DNA from: CAWJHE01 sp964614855
Lineage (GTDB): Bacteria > Chloroflexota > Anaerolineae > Anaerolineales > UBA4823
Reading direction: 5' to 3'
DNA: 9,828 nucleotides
Assembly (NCBI GenBank): GCA_964614855.1
Contig: CAZTMX010000103.1
Coordinates: 1-9,828 of the forward strand
Part shown: positions 1 to 6,167 of the stretch, piece by piece
Layout: each line of letters opens with the position of its first letter
Numbering within the stretch: position 1 is the stretch's first letter
Translations under genes and position numbers: made by a program
Notes under the pieces: model-generated
Told to the model about the DNA's origin: nothing
The model's input: the letters and a program-made list of their open reading frames with translations, nothing else
Databases searched by the model: none

Positions 1-104
1 AGAAAATCCATCACCCGCCTGGGCAGCCCGGTTTCAGGGTCATGCCGCCCGAAATTGACCATATCAATATGTGCATCGGCGAAGTGCAGGATTCGAAGGC
101 TCAT
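1..104 (-). CDS. SbcD/Mre11-like metallophosphoesterase (DNA repair exonuclease), N-terminus only
   Basis: Only the first 34 codons are in the window; the gene continues past the left edge. The translation begins MSLRILHFADAHIDMVNFG and goes on with GRHDPETGLP. The opening strand followed by D-A-H (residues 10-12) matches the D-x-H metal-binding motif I of calcineurin-like phosphoesterases, and the start resembles SbcD/Mre11-type nucleases, where the motif usually follows R-I-L-H. By family knowledge this would be a Mn-dependent nuclease working with an SbcC/Rad50-like ATPase, but neither the remaining motifs nor a partner gene can be seen. The ATG at 104-102 lies 24 nt after the stop of the preceding peptidase gene. 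There is no well-placed ribosome binding site, and a perfect TATAAT lies 6 nt upstream. It could also be another metallophosphoesterase of the superfamily. Confidence 0.62.
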   Translation of the reverse strand, partial: MSLRILHFADAHIDMVNFGRHDPETGLPRRVMDF

Positions 105-110
105 AGTGAA

Positions 111-139
111 ATTATATCCCCCACTCGCTCATGGTTCAA
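111..139 (-). promoter_or_regulatory. Candidate leaderless promoter of the SbcD-like gene
   Basis: On the minus strand TTGAAC (139-134; 4 of 6 bases of TTGACA) is followed after exactly 17 nt by a perfect TATAAT (116-111). Six nt later comes the ATG at 104. Transcription would start at or next to the ATG, so the mRNA would have no leader. The -35 overlaps the last codons of the upstream peptidase gene. The G-run GTGGGGGA lies 12 nt from the ATG, too far for a good ribosome binding site. Confidence 0.4.
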
Positions 140-1406
140 TCCCCAACAGGGCGAATTGTTCCAGGCTGGGTGAAAATTCCGGGTGCGCCTCCAGGCTGGC
201 GCGGAAATCTTCCAGGGCGGCTTCTTCATCACCCATCGCCAGCAGGGCTCGCCCCCGCCAGTAAAAACTCTCTTCCAGGATTTGTTCGCTCGCTGCTTCC
301 AGCGTGGTGGTTGCCAGCTGGATCACATCCTGGTAACGCCCGGTGTAGAAATAGGCAAAATACGGACCAGTTTGATACCACATCATACGCCAGGGTCTTT
401 CCGCCTTGGGTATCTCGGCGTAGTGCGCAAAGGCCGCGTCAAAGGCTGCGGCCGCGGCGGTGTAATCCTTCAGGGTCACCAGGTTTGCGCCCAGGTTGAA
501 CCAGGCAAAATACTTCTGTCTGCCTTCCAGGGCTTGTGTTTCCAGGCGGGCTTTTTGCTCCGCATAGCGGGCATTGTAATTGTCATAAGCCTGCAGCCCC
601 AGGATCGACAACACCTGGTCTTGCTGCTCTGGCGGGTAGAGAACGATATACGTGTAATTGAAAGCCTGCCATTGGGCATCAAACTGGGTAAATGAAATGC
701 GCAAATCCGGTCCTTTGTAAGAATCCTGGGCAATAAACTGCTCCTCAGCCTGATCAAACCCATTGACAACCTGGTAGTGACCCATCCAGCCGTCGAAAGT
801 CGGCCCTTCAAATCCCTTCTCAACGATCACCGGGAACCCCGAAGCAATAAACGCCTTGAGCAAGTCCAGCTCGCCACCCACCCTGATCACCGCCTCCAAT
901 TCGGTTTGCTGCTCTACAAAATTCTCCAATTCGTAGGGCATCACATTCTTGTCGCGCTCGTTGGGTTTTACCAGGGGGGCGATATCGCGCTGGGTGCCTT
1001 TCCAGCCCCAATAGGAAAGCGCCATCGCCAGGTTGGCCGGCGCGCAGTTGTTCCAGGTCTGATATTCATGCCGAAAGCCGGTAAGCACGACCTGTGCAGG
1101 TAGGGGGGTTGGTGTAAGTGTAGGCGTGGGGGTTGAAGTCGCGGTGGCAGCCGGCAGGGGTGTAGGCGGGGGCGGGGTGACGGTTGGAATTGGCGTCTGG
1201 CTGGGTTCGGGCTGGGGTGTTGCCACCGTAGGTTGCGGGACAAATATCACCTGCTCGGGTGGGTTAAGGATGTATTTTATCCTGGCGCGTATCGTCTCCA
1301 CTCGCCATGACAGGCTCTCGCTCACCGGCGGCAGCTGGTAAATGATGACACCCAGCAAACAAAGCACCGGTATCGCAATTGCCAGGAAGATAACAATCTT
1401 GCGCAT
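129..1406 (-). CDS. Membrane-anchored C39-like cysteine peptidase with C-terminal TPR region (copy 2)
   Basis: A 425-residue protein. Residues 3-22 form one hydrophobic segment, probably a signal anchor placing the rest outside the membrane. Residues about 59-104 are a Thr/Pro-rich linker. Residues about 105-258 match the peptidase C39-like (Peptidase_C39_2) fold: Cys121 in NNCAPANLAMAL, His210 in GWMGHYQVV and Asp228 in AQDSY form a plausible Cys-His-Asp triad. Residues about 295-420 are helical and contain TPR-like units, for example around FYWRGRALLAMGDEEAALEDF. The substrate is unknown; I infer extracytoplasmic proteolysis or processing. AGGGA 6 nt before the ATG is a fair ribosome binding site. 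The gene begins 17 nt after the stop of its paralogue, and both share WYQTGPYFAYFY and the same domain order, so they arose by tandem duplication. No ABC-transporter domain is fused, unlike bacteriocin-exporting C39 proteins. Confidence 0.85.
   Translation of the reverse strand: MRKIVIFLAIAIPVLCLLGVIIYQLPPVSESLSWRVETIRARIKYILNPPEQVIFVPQPTVATPQPEPSQTPIPTVTPPPPTPLPAATATSTPTPTLTPTPLPAQVVLTGFRHEYQTWNNCAPANLAMALSYWGWKGTQRDIAPLVKPNERDKNVMPYELENFVEQQTELEAVIRVGGELDLLKAFIASGFPVIVEKGFEGPTFDGWMGHYQVVNGFDQAEEQFIAQDSYKGPDLRISFTQFDAQWQAFNYTYIVLYPPEQQDQVLSILGLQAYDNYNARYAEQKARLETQALEGRQKYFAWFNLGANLVTLKDYTAAAAAFDAAFAHYAEIPKAERPWRMMWYQTGPYFAYFYTGRYQDVIQLATTTLEAASEQILEESFYWRGRALLAMGDEEAALEDFRASLEAHPEFSPSLEQFALLGIEP
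1098..1229 (-). repeat. Thr/Pro-rich low-complexity linker (within the C39 copy 2 gene)
   Basis: Codons about 60-103 of the peptidase gene encode an almost pure Pro/Thr/Ala run with recurring T-P-T-P units. The plus strand is correspondingly G-rich, with several runs of four to six G between about 1099 and 1215. It is an extracellular-type spacer between the membrane anchor and the peptidase domain. The paralogue has an equivalent but diverged linker (residues about 60-108), so this part evolves faster than the domains. The G-runs could form a quadruplex on the non-template strand, but codon choice for Pro explains them without one. Confidence 0.7.
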
Positions 1407-1423
1407 GGTTTTTCCCTGAAGGG

Positions 1424-2737
1424 TTATGGGTTCTCCACCCCGAGTAATCTCAATTGGTAAATAGCCGGCTCAAACCCGGGATGATAGACCAGGCTGGTAC
1501 GGTAATCTTCAATTGCCGCAGCAGTTTCACCCAGGGCAGCGCGCGCCATGCCGCGCCAGTAATAACTTTCTTCCAGGTTCTTTTCACCCTGCATGGCACT
1601 CAATGTGCCGTCAGCCAGGTACAGGGCGTCATAATAACGCTGCGAGTAAAAATAGGCAAAATAAGGTCCGGTCTGGTACCACAACATACGCCAGGGGCGC
1701 TCAGATTCAGATAGGGTGGGGTATATGGCAAAAGACTCATCGTAAGCTTTGGCCGCACCAGCGTAATCCTGCAGGCTGACCAGGCTGGAGCCGATGTTGT
1801 ACCAGGCGAAATACTGGTCAATACCCGATAGACCGTACACTTCATTCGAAGCTTTCAGATATGCGTTTTTATAATTTTCCGTCTCATCCGCGTCGGCGCC
1901 CAAAAGCTCCATCACCTGGGGTTCTTTATCCGCCGGGTAGATCACCAGGTAAGTGTAATTGAAGGCCCGCCAACCGTCGATCATATCTTCGTAAGTTACT
2001 TTATGGTCCGGCGCAACATAAGAATCCTGGGTAATAAAAATCCCCTGGGCATCATCATAGCCGGTAACCACCTGGTAATGCCCCATCCAGCTCACCACAC
2101 CGGTTAGATCGCGTAGATAGGTGCCCTTCTCCACCAGCACCGGAAAGCTGTTTGCCAGGAAGCGCTTAATGGTTTCCAGGTCGCCACCCACGCGCAGTAC
2201 CGCCTTGAGATCAGTCTGCCCCAGCACATAATCTGCCATCTCATACGGCATGACATTCTTGTCCTTATCATCCGGTTTGAGATAAGGACCGACCACATCC
2301 CGGTTGCCCTTCCAGCCCCAGTAAGATAAAGCCATGGACAGGTTGGCGGGTGCGCAGTAGTTGTAACGCCCGTGCTGGTCTTCGTACACCACACCTTTTA
2401 GCATCACCTGTGACGGGATAGGCGTTACCGCCTTTGTGGGAGCAGGGCTGGGTTCGGGTGTGGGAGAGACAACCACCTGCTGGGTTGGAGGAAGCGTGGC
2501 TGTTGCGCTGGGAAGTTCAGGCGGGGTGGCAGAAGCCGGCGGGGCTTCCATACCACTCTCCTGGGGCACAAACACCTCCTGGGCGGGTGGGTTGAGCTGG
2601 TATTGGATGCGCAGCAGCAAATCCTCCACGCGCCAGGCCAGGCGCTCGTGTACAGGCGGGAGATAATAGCCCCCCACCGCCAGGATCAACAGCACTACGC
2701 AAAGGGAAACAACCTTAAAGGCATTCCGCTTAAACAT
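1424..2737 (-). CDS. Membrane-anchored C39-like cysteine peptidase with C-terminal TPR region (copy 1)
   Basis: A 437-residue paralogue of the next gene in the train. It has one N-terminal hydrophobic segment (residues about 8-25), then LPPVHERLAWRVEDL, which parallels the same position in the other copy. A Pro/Ser/Thr linker (about 60-108) precedes a C39-like peptidase domain (about 110-268) with Cys128 in NYCAPANLSMAL, His220 in SWMGHYQVV and Asp238 in TQDSY. A helical TPR-like part spans about 305-430 and includes WYQTGPYFAYFY. All three expected catalytic residues are present, so both copies look active. The ATG at 2737 has no recognisable ribosome binding site; an extended -10 box ends 6 nt upstream, which supports a leaderless start. 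It lies 33 nt after the queG stop. The target protein or peptide is unknown. Confidence 0.85.
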   Translation of the reverse strand: MFKRNAFKVVSLCVVLLILAVGGYYLPPVHERLAWRVEDLLLRIQYQLNPPAQEVFVPQESGMEAPPASATPPELPSATATLPPTQQVVVSPTPEPSPAPTKAVTPIPSQVMLKGVVYEDQHGRYNYCAPANLSMALSYWGWKGNRDVVGPYLKPDDKDKNVMPYEMADYVLGQTDLKAVLRVGGDLETIKRFLANSFPVLVEKGTYLRDLTGVVSWMGHYQVVTGYDDAQGIFITQDSYVAPDHKVTYEDMIDGWRAFNYTYLVIYPADKEPQVMELLGADADETENYKNAYLKASNEVYGLSGIDQYFAWYNIGSSLVSLQDYAGAAKAYDESFAIYPTLSESERPWRMLWYQTGPYFAYFYSQRYYDALYLADGTLSAMQGEKNLEESYYWRGMARAALGETAAAIEDYRTSLVYHPGFEPAIYQLRLLGVENP

Positions 2738-2743
2738 GCGCAG

Positions 2744-2752
2744 ATTATAACA
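2744..2752 (-). promoter_or_regulatory. Extended -10 (TGTTATAAT), candidate leaderless promoter of C39 copy 1
   Basis: On the minus strand the queG-C39 gap contains TGTTATAAT, a perfect extended -10 element (TG-n-TATAAT). Its last base is 6 nt from the ATG at 2737, so the expected transcription start falls at the start codon. No good -35 is visible (best TTAAAA at a 19-nt spacing), which is acceptable for extended -10 promoters. The spacing to the ATG is the same as at the SbcD-like gene. Confidence 0.45.
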
Positions 2753-2766
2753 CCCGCATATGGGTG
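2751..2766. repeat. Short dyad CACCC-N6-GGGTG between queG and C39 copy 1
   Basis: A perfect 5-bp inverted repeat with a 6-nt loop lies just after the queG stop and abuts the extended -10. In the minus-strand RNA the hairpin is followed by UUAUAAU, too poor in U for a convincing intrinsic terminator. It could be a weak terminator for queG or an operator for the internal promoter. Chance is also possible for so short a dyad. Confidence 0.3.
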
Positions 2767-2770
2767 ATTT

Positions 2771-3943
2771 TTAATCTTTGCGGCTCACCGGCATGTGCAC
2801 AGCATCCAGGGCCTGGCGGATTTCAACCGCCACACTCACATCTTGCTCTTGAGCTAATGCACCTTGCAACGCCTGGGCAGCCTGAGGCCCGCCGATCCTC
2901 CCCAACGCCCAGGCGGCATGGCCGCGCACCAGGGGTTCCGGGTCAGCGCACAGCGTTTGCGCCAGTGCAGGTACAGCTTCTGGCGACCGAAGGTTCCCCA
3001 AGGCCACCGCCACATTGCGCAGGTAGCCCCTGCGTTTTGTGCGCTTGATTGGGCTGTCCTTGAATTTTCGGCTGAATTCCTGCTGGCTGAGGGAGAGCTC
3101 CTGGAGTAGATCAGGAGCACGGTTTTCGGGGCGCAGGTTAAAAACTGCGCCGGCAAATTCCCGCGCGAAACGCTGGTTCCACGGGCAAACTTGCTGGCAG
3201 ATATCACAACCGAAGATCCAGTCCCCGGTAAGTGGTCGCAAATCCTGCGGGATAGGGCCCTTATGCTCTATGGTAAGGTAAGAGATACAACGCCGGCTGT
3301 CCAGGGTGCGGTCTGGCATGATGCAAGCGGTTGGGCAGGCCTCGATACAGCGGGTGCAGCTGCCGCAGTGATCCTGCGTGAACGGCTTATCCGGCGGCAA
3401 ATCGAGAGGCAGCAATATCTCTGCCAATAAGAGAAACGATCCCTGGCGTGGGTGGATCAAGCAGGTGTTTTTCCCAATCCAACCTAACCCGGCAAGCTGA
3501 GCAAAATCACGTTCCAGGATGGCGCCTGTATCGGTATAGCTGCGGCTTTGCAGCGCGTCGCCAACCTGCACCTGGATAAATGCCTCCAGCTTCTGCATGC
3601 GGCGCAGAAATAAATCGTGGTAATCTTCGCCCCAGGCATAAGCTGCAATGCGACCCGTCAGCCGAGCGGGCTTTTCGCTCTTTGCAGGAAGCGGCGCAGG
3701 ATAATGCATACCCAGGACAAGGATAGAACGGCAGCCAGGGAGGATCTTGCCTGGGTCTGCACGCCTTTCTTTCGAGGCTGGAGAGGCCAGGTAATCCATC
3801 TCTGCTTGGCGCCCAGCCTGAAGCCAACGCATAAATACCTCGAGGTGTGGAGGCGGCACAGGCGCACAAACCCCAAACAAATGAAAACCCAGGCGTTTTG
3901 CTTCGTCTTCAATTGCCTGGCGAAGCTCTACAGCCCGGGTCAT
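2771..3943 (-). CDS. queG: Epoxyqueuosine reductase QueG
   Basis: A 390-residue protein, normal length for the family. QueG reduces epoxyqueuosine to queuosine in tRNA, the last step of queuosine synthesis, using cobalamin and two [4Fe-4S] clusters in the cytoplasm. Visible marks: YTDTGAILERDFAQLAGLGW (from residue 136) with the conserved Asp138, the ferredoxin-like set Cys193, Cys196, Cys199 and Cys203 (C-x2-C-x2-C-x3-CP), then Cys219, and Cys246, Cys249 and Cys253 in CDICQQVCPWN. The C-terminal residues about 310-380 form HEAT-like (PBS lyase type) repeats, common in full-length QueG. I chose ATG 3943 because AGGAAAG sits about 7 nt upstream; an in-frame TTG at 3961 would swallow that site. 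The gene is 34 nt from the preceding lipoprotein gene. Its substrate is made elsewhere, since no other queuosine gene is present here. Confidence 0.95.
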   Translation of the reverse strand: MTRAVELRQAIEDEAKRLGFHLFGVCAPVPPPHLEVFMRWLQAGRQAEMDYLASPASKERRADPGKILPGCRSILVLGMHYPAPLPAKSEKPARLTGRIAAYAWGEDYHDLFLRRMQKLEAFIQVQVGDALQSRSYTDTGAILERDFAQLAGLGWIGKNTCLIHPRQGSFLLLAEILLPLDLPPDKPFTQDHCGSCTRCIEACPTACIMPDRTLDSRRCISYLTIEHKGPIPQDLRPLTGDWIFGCDICQQVCPWNQRFAREFAGAVFNLRPENRAPDLLQELSLSQQEFSRKFKDSPIKRTKRRGYLRNVAVALGNLRSPEAVPALAQTLCADPEPLVRGHAAWALGRIGGPQAAQALQGALAQEQDVSVAVEIRQALDAVHMPVSRKD

Positions 3944-3977
3944 GATCAATCTTTCCTGCAATACCCTGGTATTGGAA

Positions 3978-4976
3978 TTATTTACATACCAGCGAAAATT
4001 CCACCTGGTGAGAGGTGATCTCTTCTGGGGCGATGAACTTCAAACGCGCCCAGCCGTCCATGGAATAGCCGATGACCAGTTCCAACTGCACCGAATGGGT
4101 TCCTGCTTCCAGGTTTCGTGTGATCGTCCCCGGCAGCTTGATGCCTGTGCCGTCCTTGTTTCCCGCTTCCAGGGTGTAAGTCACCGTCGCTGGGCTGGCG
4201 AGCGTGAATTCACCGGAAAAGACCAGGGACTTGGGACAGGCGCCTTCATAAGTGGGTGTATCGACCCGGAAGGATATATTGGTCAACTTCTCCCCACCCA
4301 CCAGGGAGGGCAGGGTACTGACCGGTTCTGCGGTTTCGGATACACTGATAATCAACCACATCGCGTCCAGGGCATCTGCCCCCACGCCAAAGACCTCCCG
4401 GTTGGCATTGCTCAATTTCCAGAACCCCTGGAAAATCCCCGCTTTTTCAGGCGCGATCATTTCCACAGACAAATCCGCTGTTTCACCTGGGGCGACAGCG
4501 GCAGGCAGAGGGACCGTGGTGTCAGCAGAAAACTGGTCGCCGTCGATAAAAATCAGGGCATAATCGCTGGTCCAGGTGGTGGTGCCGATGTTTTTGACGC
4601 GCCAGGTCTTAACAAAAGGCTCGTTAGGAGCGAAGATGGTGCCGTCCGGCACTGTCACATCGGAGACAAATTCCGCCCGGTCATTCGCCGATATCCCTGC
4701 GCTGGCTGGTGCAGTCGGCTGGACTGCCGGCTGGGTGGCCCCAGCCAGGGCCAGGGTTGCCGTCGGTGCAATTGAAGTGGTTGCCAGGGTTTCTGGCGAC
4801 ACAGGCGGAGTATTTGTTGGCAGCAACAAACGCCTGGCTTCGGCCGTTTGTGCGGCAGCGGTGAAAACCGCTTCTGGAGAGCTTGTATCCAGTTGTTCCG
4901 CCTGCGACCCCTTACAAGCGCTCAGGAATACAAGCAGAATAAGGAGCAAAGTACCGGTGCTTTTCATTCTTTTCAA
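3978..4976 (-). CDS. Lipoprotein with NBR1-type Ig-like domain, small
   Basis: A 332-residue predicted lipoprotein. The signal peptide TLLLILLVFLSAC ends in a lipobox (L-S-A-C, Cys21). A Thr/Ala/Pro-rich spacer (about 50-98) leads to an NBR1-type Ig-like domain (about 101-212), recognised by FVKTWRVKNIGTTTWTSDY, the APGE turn, and IFQGFWKLSN before VFGVGADAL. A second beta-rich segment (about 225-331) ends at Cys331, which may pair with Cys247. It is probably displayed outside the membrane for binding; no ligand can be named. The start is ambiguous: TTG 4976 has GAGG 6 nt upstream, immediately after the lipA stop, while ATG 4967 lacks a well-spaced site. I kept TTG. The position inside the lipA-queG train, 11 nt after lipA, implies coupling. 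The larger lipoprotein across the divergent promoter has the same domain. Confidence 0.82.
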   Translation of the reverse strand: MKRMKSTGTLLLILLVFLSACKGSQAEQLDTSSPEAVFTAAAQTAEARRLLLPTNTPPVSPETLATTSIAPTATLALAGATQPAVQPTAPASAGISANDRAEFVSDVTVPDGTIFAPNEPFVKTWRVKNIGTTTWTSDYALIFIDGDQFSADTTVPLPAAVAPGETADLSVEMIAPEKAGIFQGFWKLSNANREVFGVGADALDAMWLIISVSETAEPVSTLPSLVGGEKLTNISFRVDTPTYEGACPKSLVFSGEFTLASPATVTYTLEAGNKDGTGIKLPGTITRNLEAGTHSVQLELVIGYSMDGWARLKFIAPEEITSHQVEFSLVCK

Positions 4977-4987
4977 TTCACACCTCG

Positions 4988-5935
4988 CTAATCTGGCTGC
5001 TGATCACCATACAACTTGCGGTGCACCACACTGAGAGCGCGCACCTGGTCGGCAGCATGGTAGGAAGACCTCACCAATGGGGCGCTCTCCACCCACCTGA
5101 AGCCGATCGAGAGACCAAACTCTTTGATTTCCTGGAATTCTTCCAATGTATAGTAGCGATCCATCGGCAGGTGCTTCTTGCTGGGCTGAAGATACTGCCC
5201 AACTGTCAGGATATCGACACCCCAACTGCGCTGGTCGCGCATCACCTGCTTGACTTCATCCATCGTTTCCCCTAAACCAAGCATAATCCCCGATTTAGTC
5301 AGAACATCGGGATCTAATTTCTTGGCATTGCTCAGGGTGGCAGCCGCCCATTCATAATGATCCTGCGGCTGCACCTGTTTAAATAAGCGTGGGACAGTCT
5401 CTACGTTATGGTTGAGAATCTCCGGACGGGCATCCATGACAATCTTCAGGGCTTCCAGGCTGCCTTTAAAATCCGGGATCAACACTTCAATCGAGCAACC
5501 AGGCTGCAGCTGGCGGATGCGGCGGATAACCATGGCGAAGATGGGCGCTCCCCCATCTTTTCGATCATCCCGGTTGACGCTGGTGATCACGGCGTGTTTC
5601 AATTTCATATCTGCCACGGCGCGGGCTACTCGTTCGGGCTCCTGCCAGTCCAATGGCGCAGGCTGCCCGTGCTTGACATCGCAGAAGCCGCAGGTGCGTG
5701 TGCAAACATCCCCCAGCATTAAGAAGGTAGCTGTGCCAGAACCCCAGCACTCACCCATGTTGGGGCACATGGCTTCTTCACAAACCGTATGCAATTCTTT
5801 GCTGCGCATCAACCCCTGCAACCACTGGTAGGTTTCACCCGATGGGGCGCGTACTTTGATCCACTCGGGACGGCGCTTGGGGGTGGTATCGATCTTGTCT
5901 GTCTTAACCCGGTCTCGGGTTGGTTCAAATGGCAT
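4988..5935 (-). CDS. lipA: Lipoyl synthase LipA
   Basis: A 315-residue radical SAM enzyme that inserts two sulfur atoms into octanoyl chains on lipoyl domains. The auxiliary [4Fe-4S] cluster motif is Cys52, Cys57 and Cys63 (C-x4-C-x5-C in VCEEAMCPNMGECWG). The radical SAM cluster motif is Cys78, Cys82 and Cys85 (C-x3-C-x2-C in CTRTCGFC). The C-terminal RSSY (289-292) carries the serine that ligates the auxiliary cluster. NRDDRKDGGA replaces the usual D-R-D-D version, a minor change. I chose ATG 5935 because GAGGTG lies directly upstream at good spacing and overlaps the alternative GTG at 5944. The gene heads the minus-strand train. No lipB or lplA is in the window. Confidence 0.97.
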   Translation of the reverse strand: MPFEPTRDRVKTDKIDTTPKRRPEWIKVRAPSGETYQWLQGLMRSKELHTVCEEAMCPNMGECWGSGTATFLMLGDVCTRTCGFCDVKHGQPAPLDWQEPERVARAVADMKLKHAVITSVNRDDRKDGGAPIFAMVIRRIRQLQPGCSIEVLIPDFKGSLEALKIVMDARPEILNHNVETVPRLFKQVQPQDHYEWAAATLSNAKKLDPDVLTKSGIMLGLGETMDEVKQVMRDQRSWGVDILTVGQYLQPSKKHLPMDRYYTLEEFQEIKEFGLSIGFRWVESAPLVRSSYHAADQVRALSVVHRKLYGDQQPD

Positions 5936-5980
5936 TTTATACACCTCGAAATGAATTTTCCTTACCGCTAATCACAGTAC

Positions 5981-6009
5981 ATTGTACCCTCATTTTTTGC
6001 GAGTCGCTA
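5981..6009 (-). promoter_or_regulatory. Candidate lipA promoter with overlapping dyad
   Basis: On the minus strand TACAAT (5986-5981; 5 of 6 bases of TATAAT) lies 17 nt downstream of TAGCGA (6009-6004; only 3 of 6 bases of TTGACA). It would give a leader of roughly 40 nt before ATG 5935. The -10 is embedded in GTACATTGTAC (5977-5987), a perfect 5-bp dyad around one base, which might be an operator half. The weak -35 keeps confidence low. Confidence 0.28.
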
Positions 6010-6068
6010 CTTTCTTGCGTTTTTAAGCCAAAAAACCAGTTTATGCATACCCGGTTGGTTTGCAAATT

Positions 6069-6090
6069 ATTGTAGAAATTACAATTTCTA
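6069..6090. promoter_or_regulatory. Candidate operator: 18-bp dyad TAGAAATTACAATTTCTA with overlapping second dyad
   Basis: TAGAAATT (6073-6080) and AATTTCTA (6083-6090) are perfect inverted repeats separated by 2 nt. A second dyad, ATTGTA-N5-TACAAT (6069-6085), overlaps it. A related sequence TAGATAAATTACAA occurs once more at 6121-6134, in the same orientation as 6073-6084. The site sits between divergent lipA and the lipoprotein gene, and just upstream of the TATAAT at 6115. This is the usual geometry of a transcription-factor site. The regulator is unknown and none is encoded nearby. Confidence 0.45.
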
Positions 6091-6114
6091 TGATGCACAT
6101 GGAACGAATCACAC

Positions 6115-6120
6115 TATAAT
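6115..6120 (+). promoter_or_regulatory. -10 box (TATAAT) for the large NBR1-Ig lipoprotein
   Basis: A perfect TATAAT lies 47 nt before the ATG at 6168. No convincing -35 is seen at 16-18 nt spacing, so an activator might be needed; the dyad at 6069-6090 is placed suitably upstream. The expected start, about 6127, falls within the second TAGATAAATTACAA element. Confidence 0.4.
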
Positions 6121-6167
6121 TAGATAAATTACAAAACCCATATCTAAAATCTGACAGGGATGTTGCT

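Noticed and set aside
183..695. A 170-codon plus-strand open frame inside the C39 copy 2 gene
   Set aside because: It lies opposite the TPR region of a well-supported gene, has no ribosome binding site or domain, and mirrors repeated codon usage.
129..2737. Bacteriocin export locus, suggested by the C39 domains
   Set aside because: No ABC transporter domain, no double-glycine precursor gene and no immunity gene is present. The peptidase domain is behind a membrane anchor and linker, not fused to a transporter.
3942..4775. A long open frame (277 codons) on the plus strand, antisense to the small NBR1-Ig lipoprotein
   Set aside because: Its translation has no recognisable domain, and the minus-strand frame has a signal peptide, lipobox and a known domain. 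It is a shadow of the GC-rich codon pattern.
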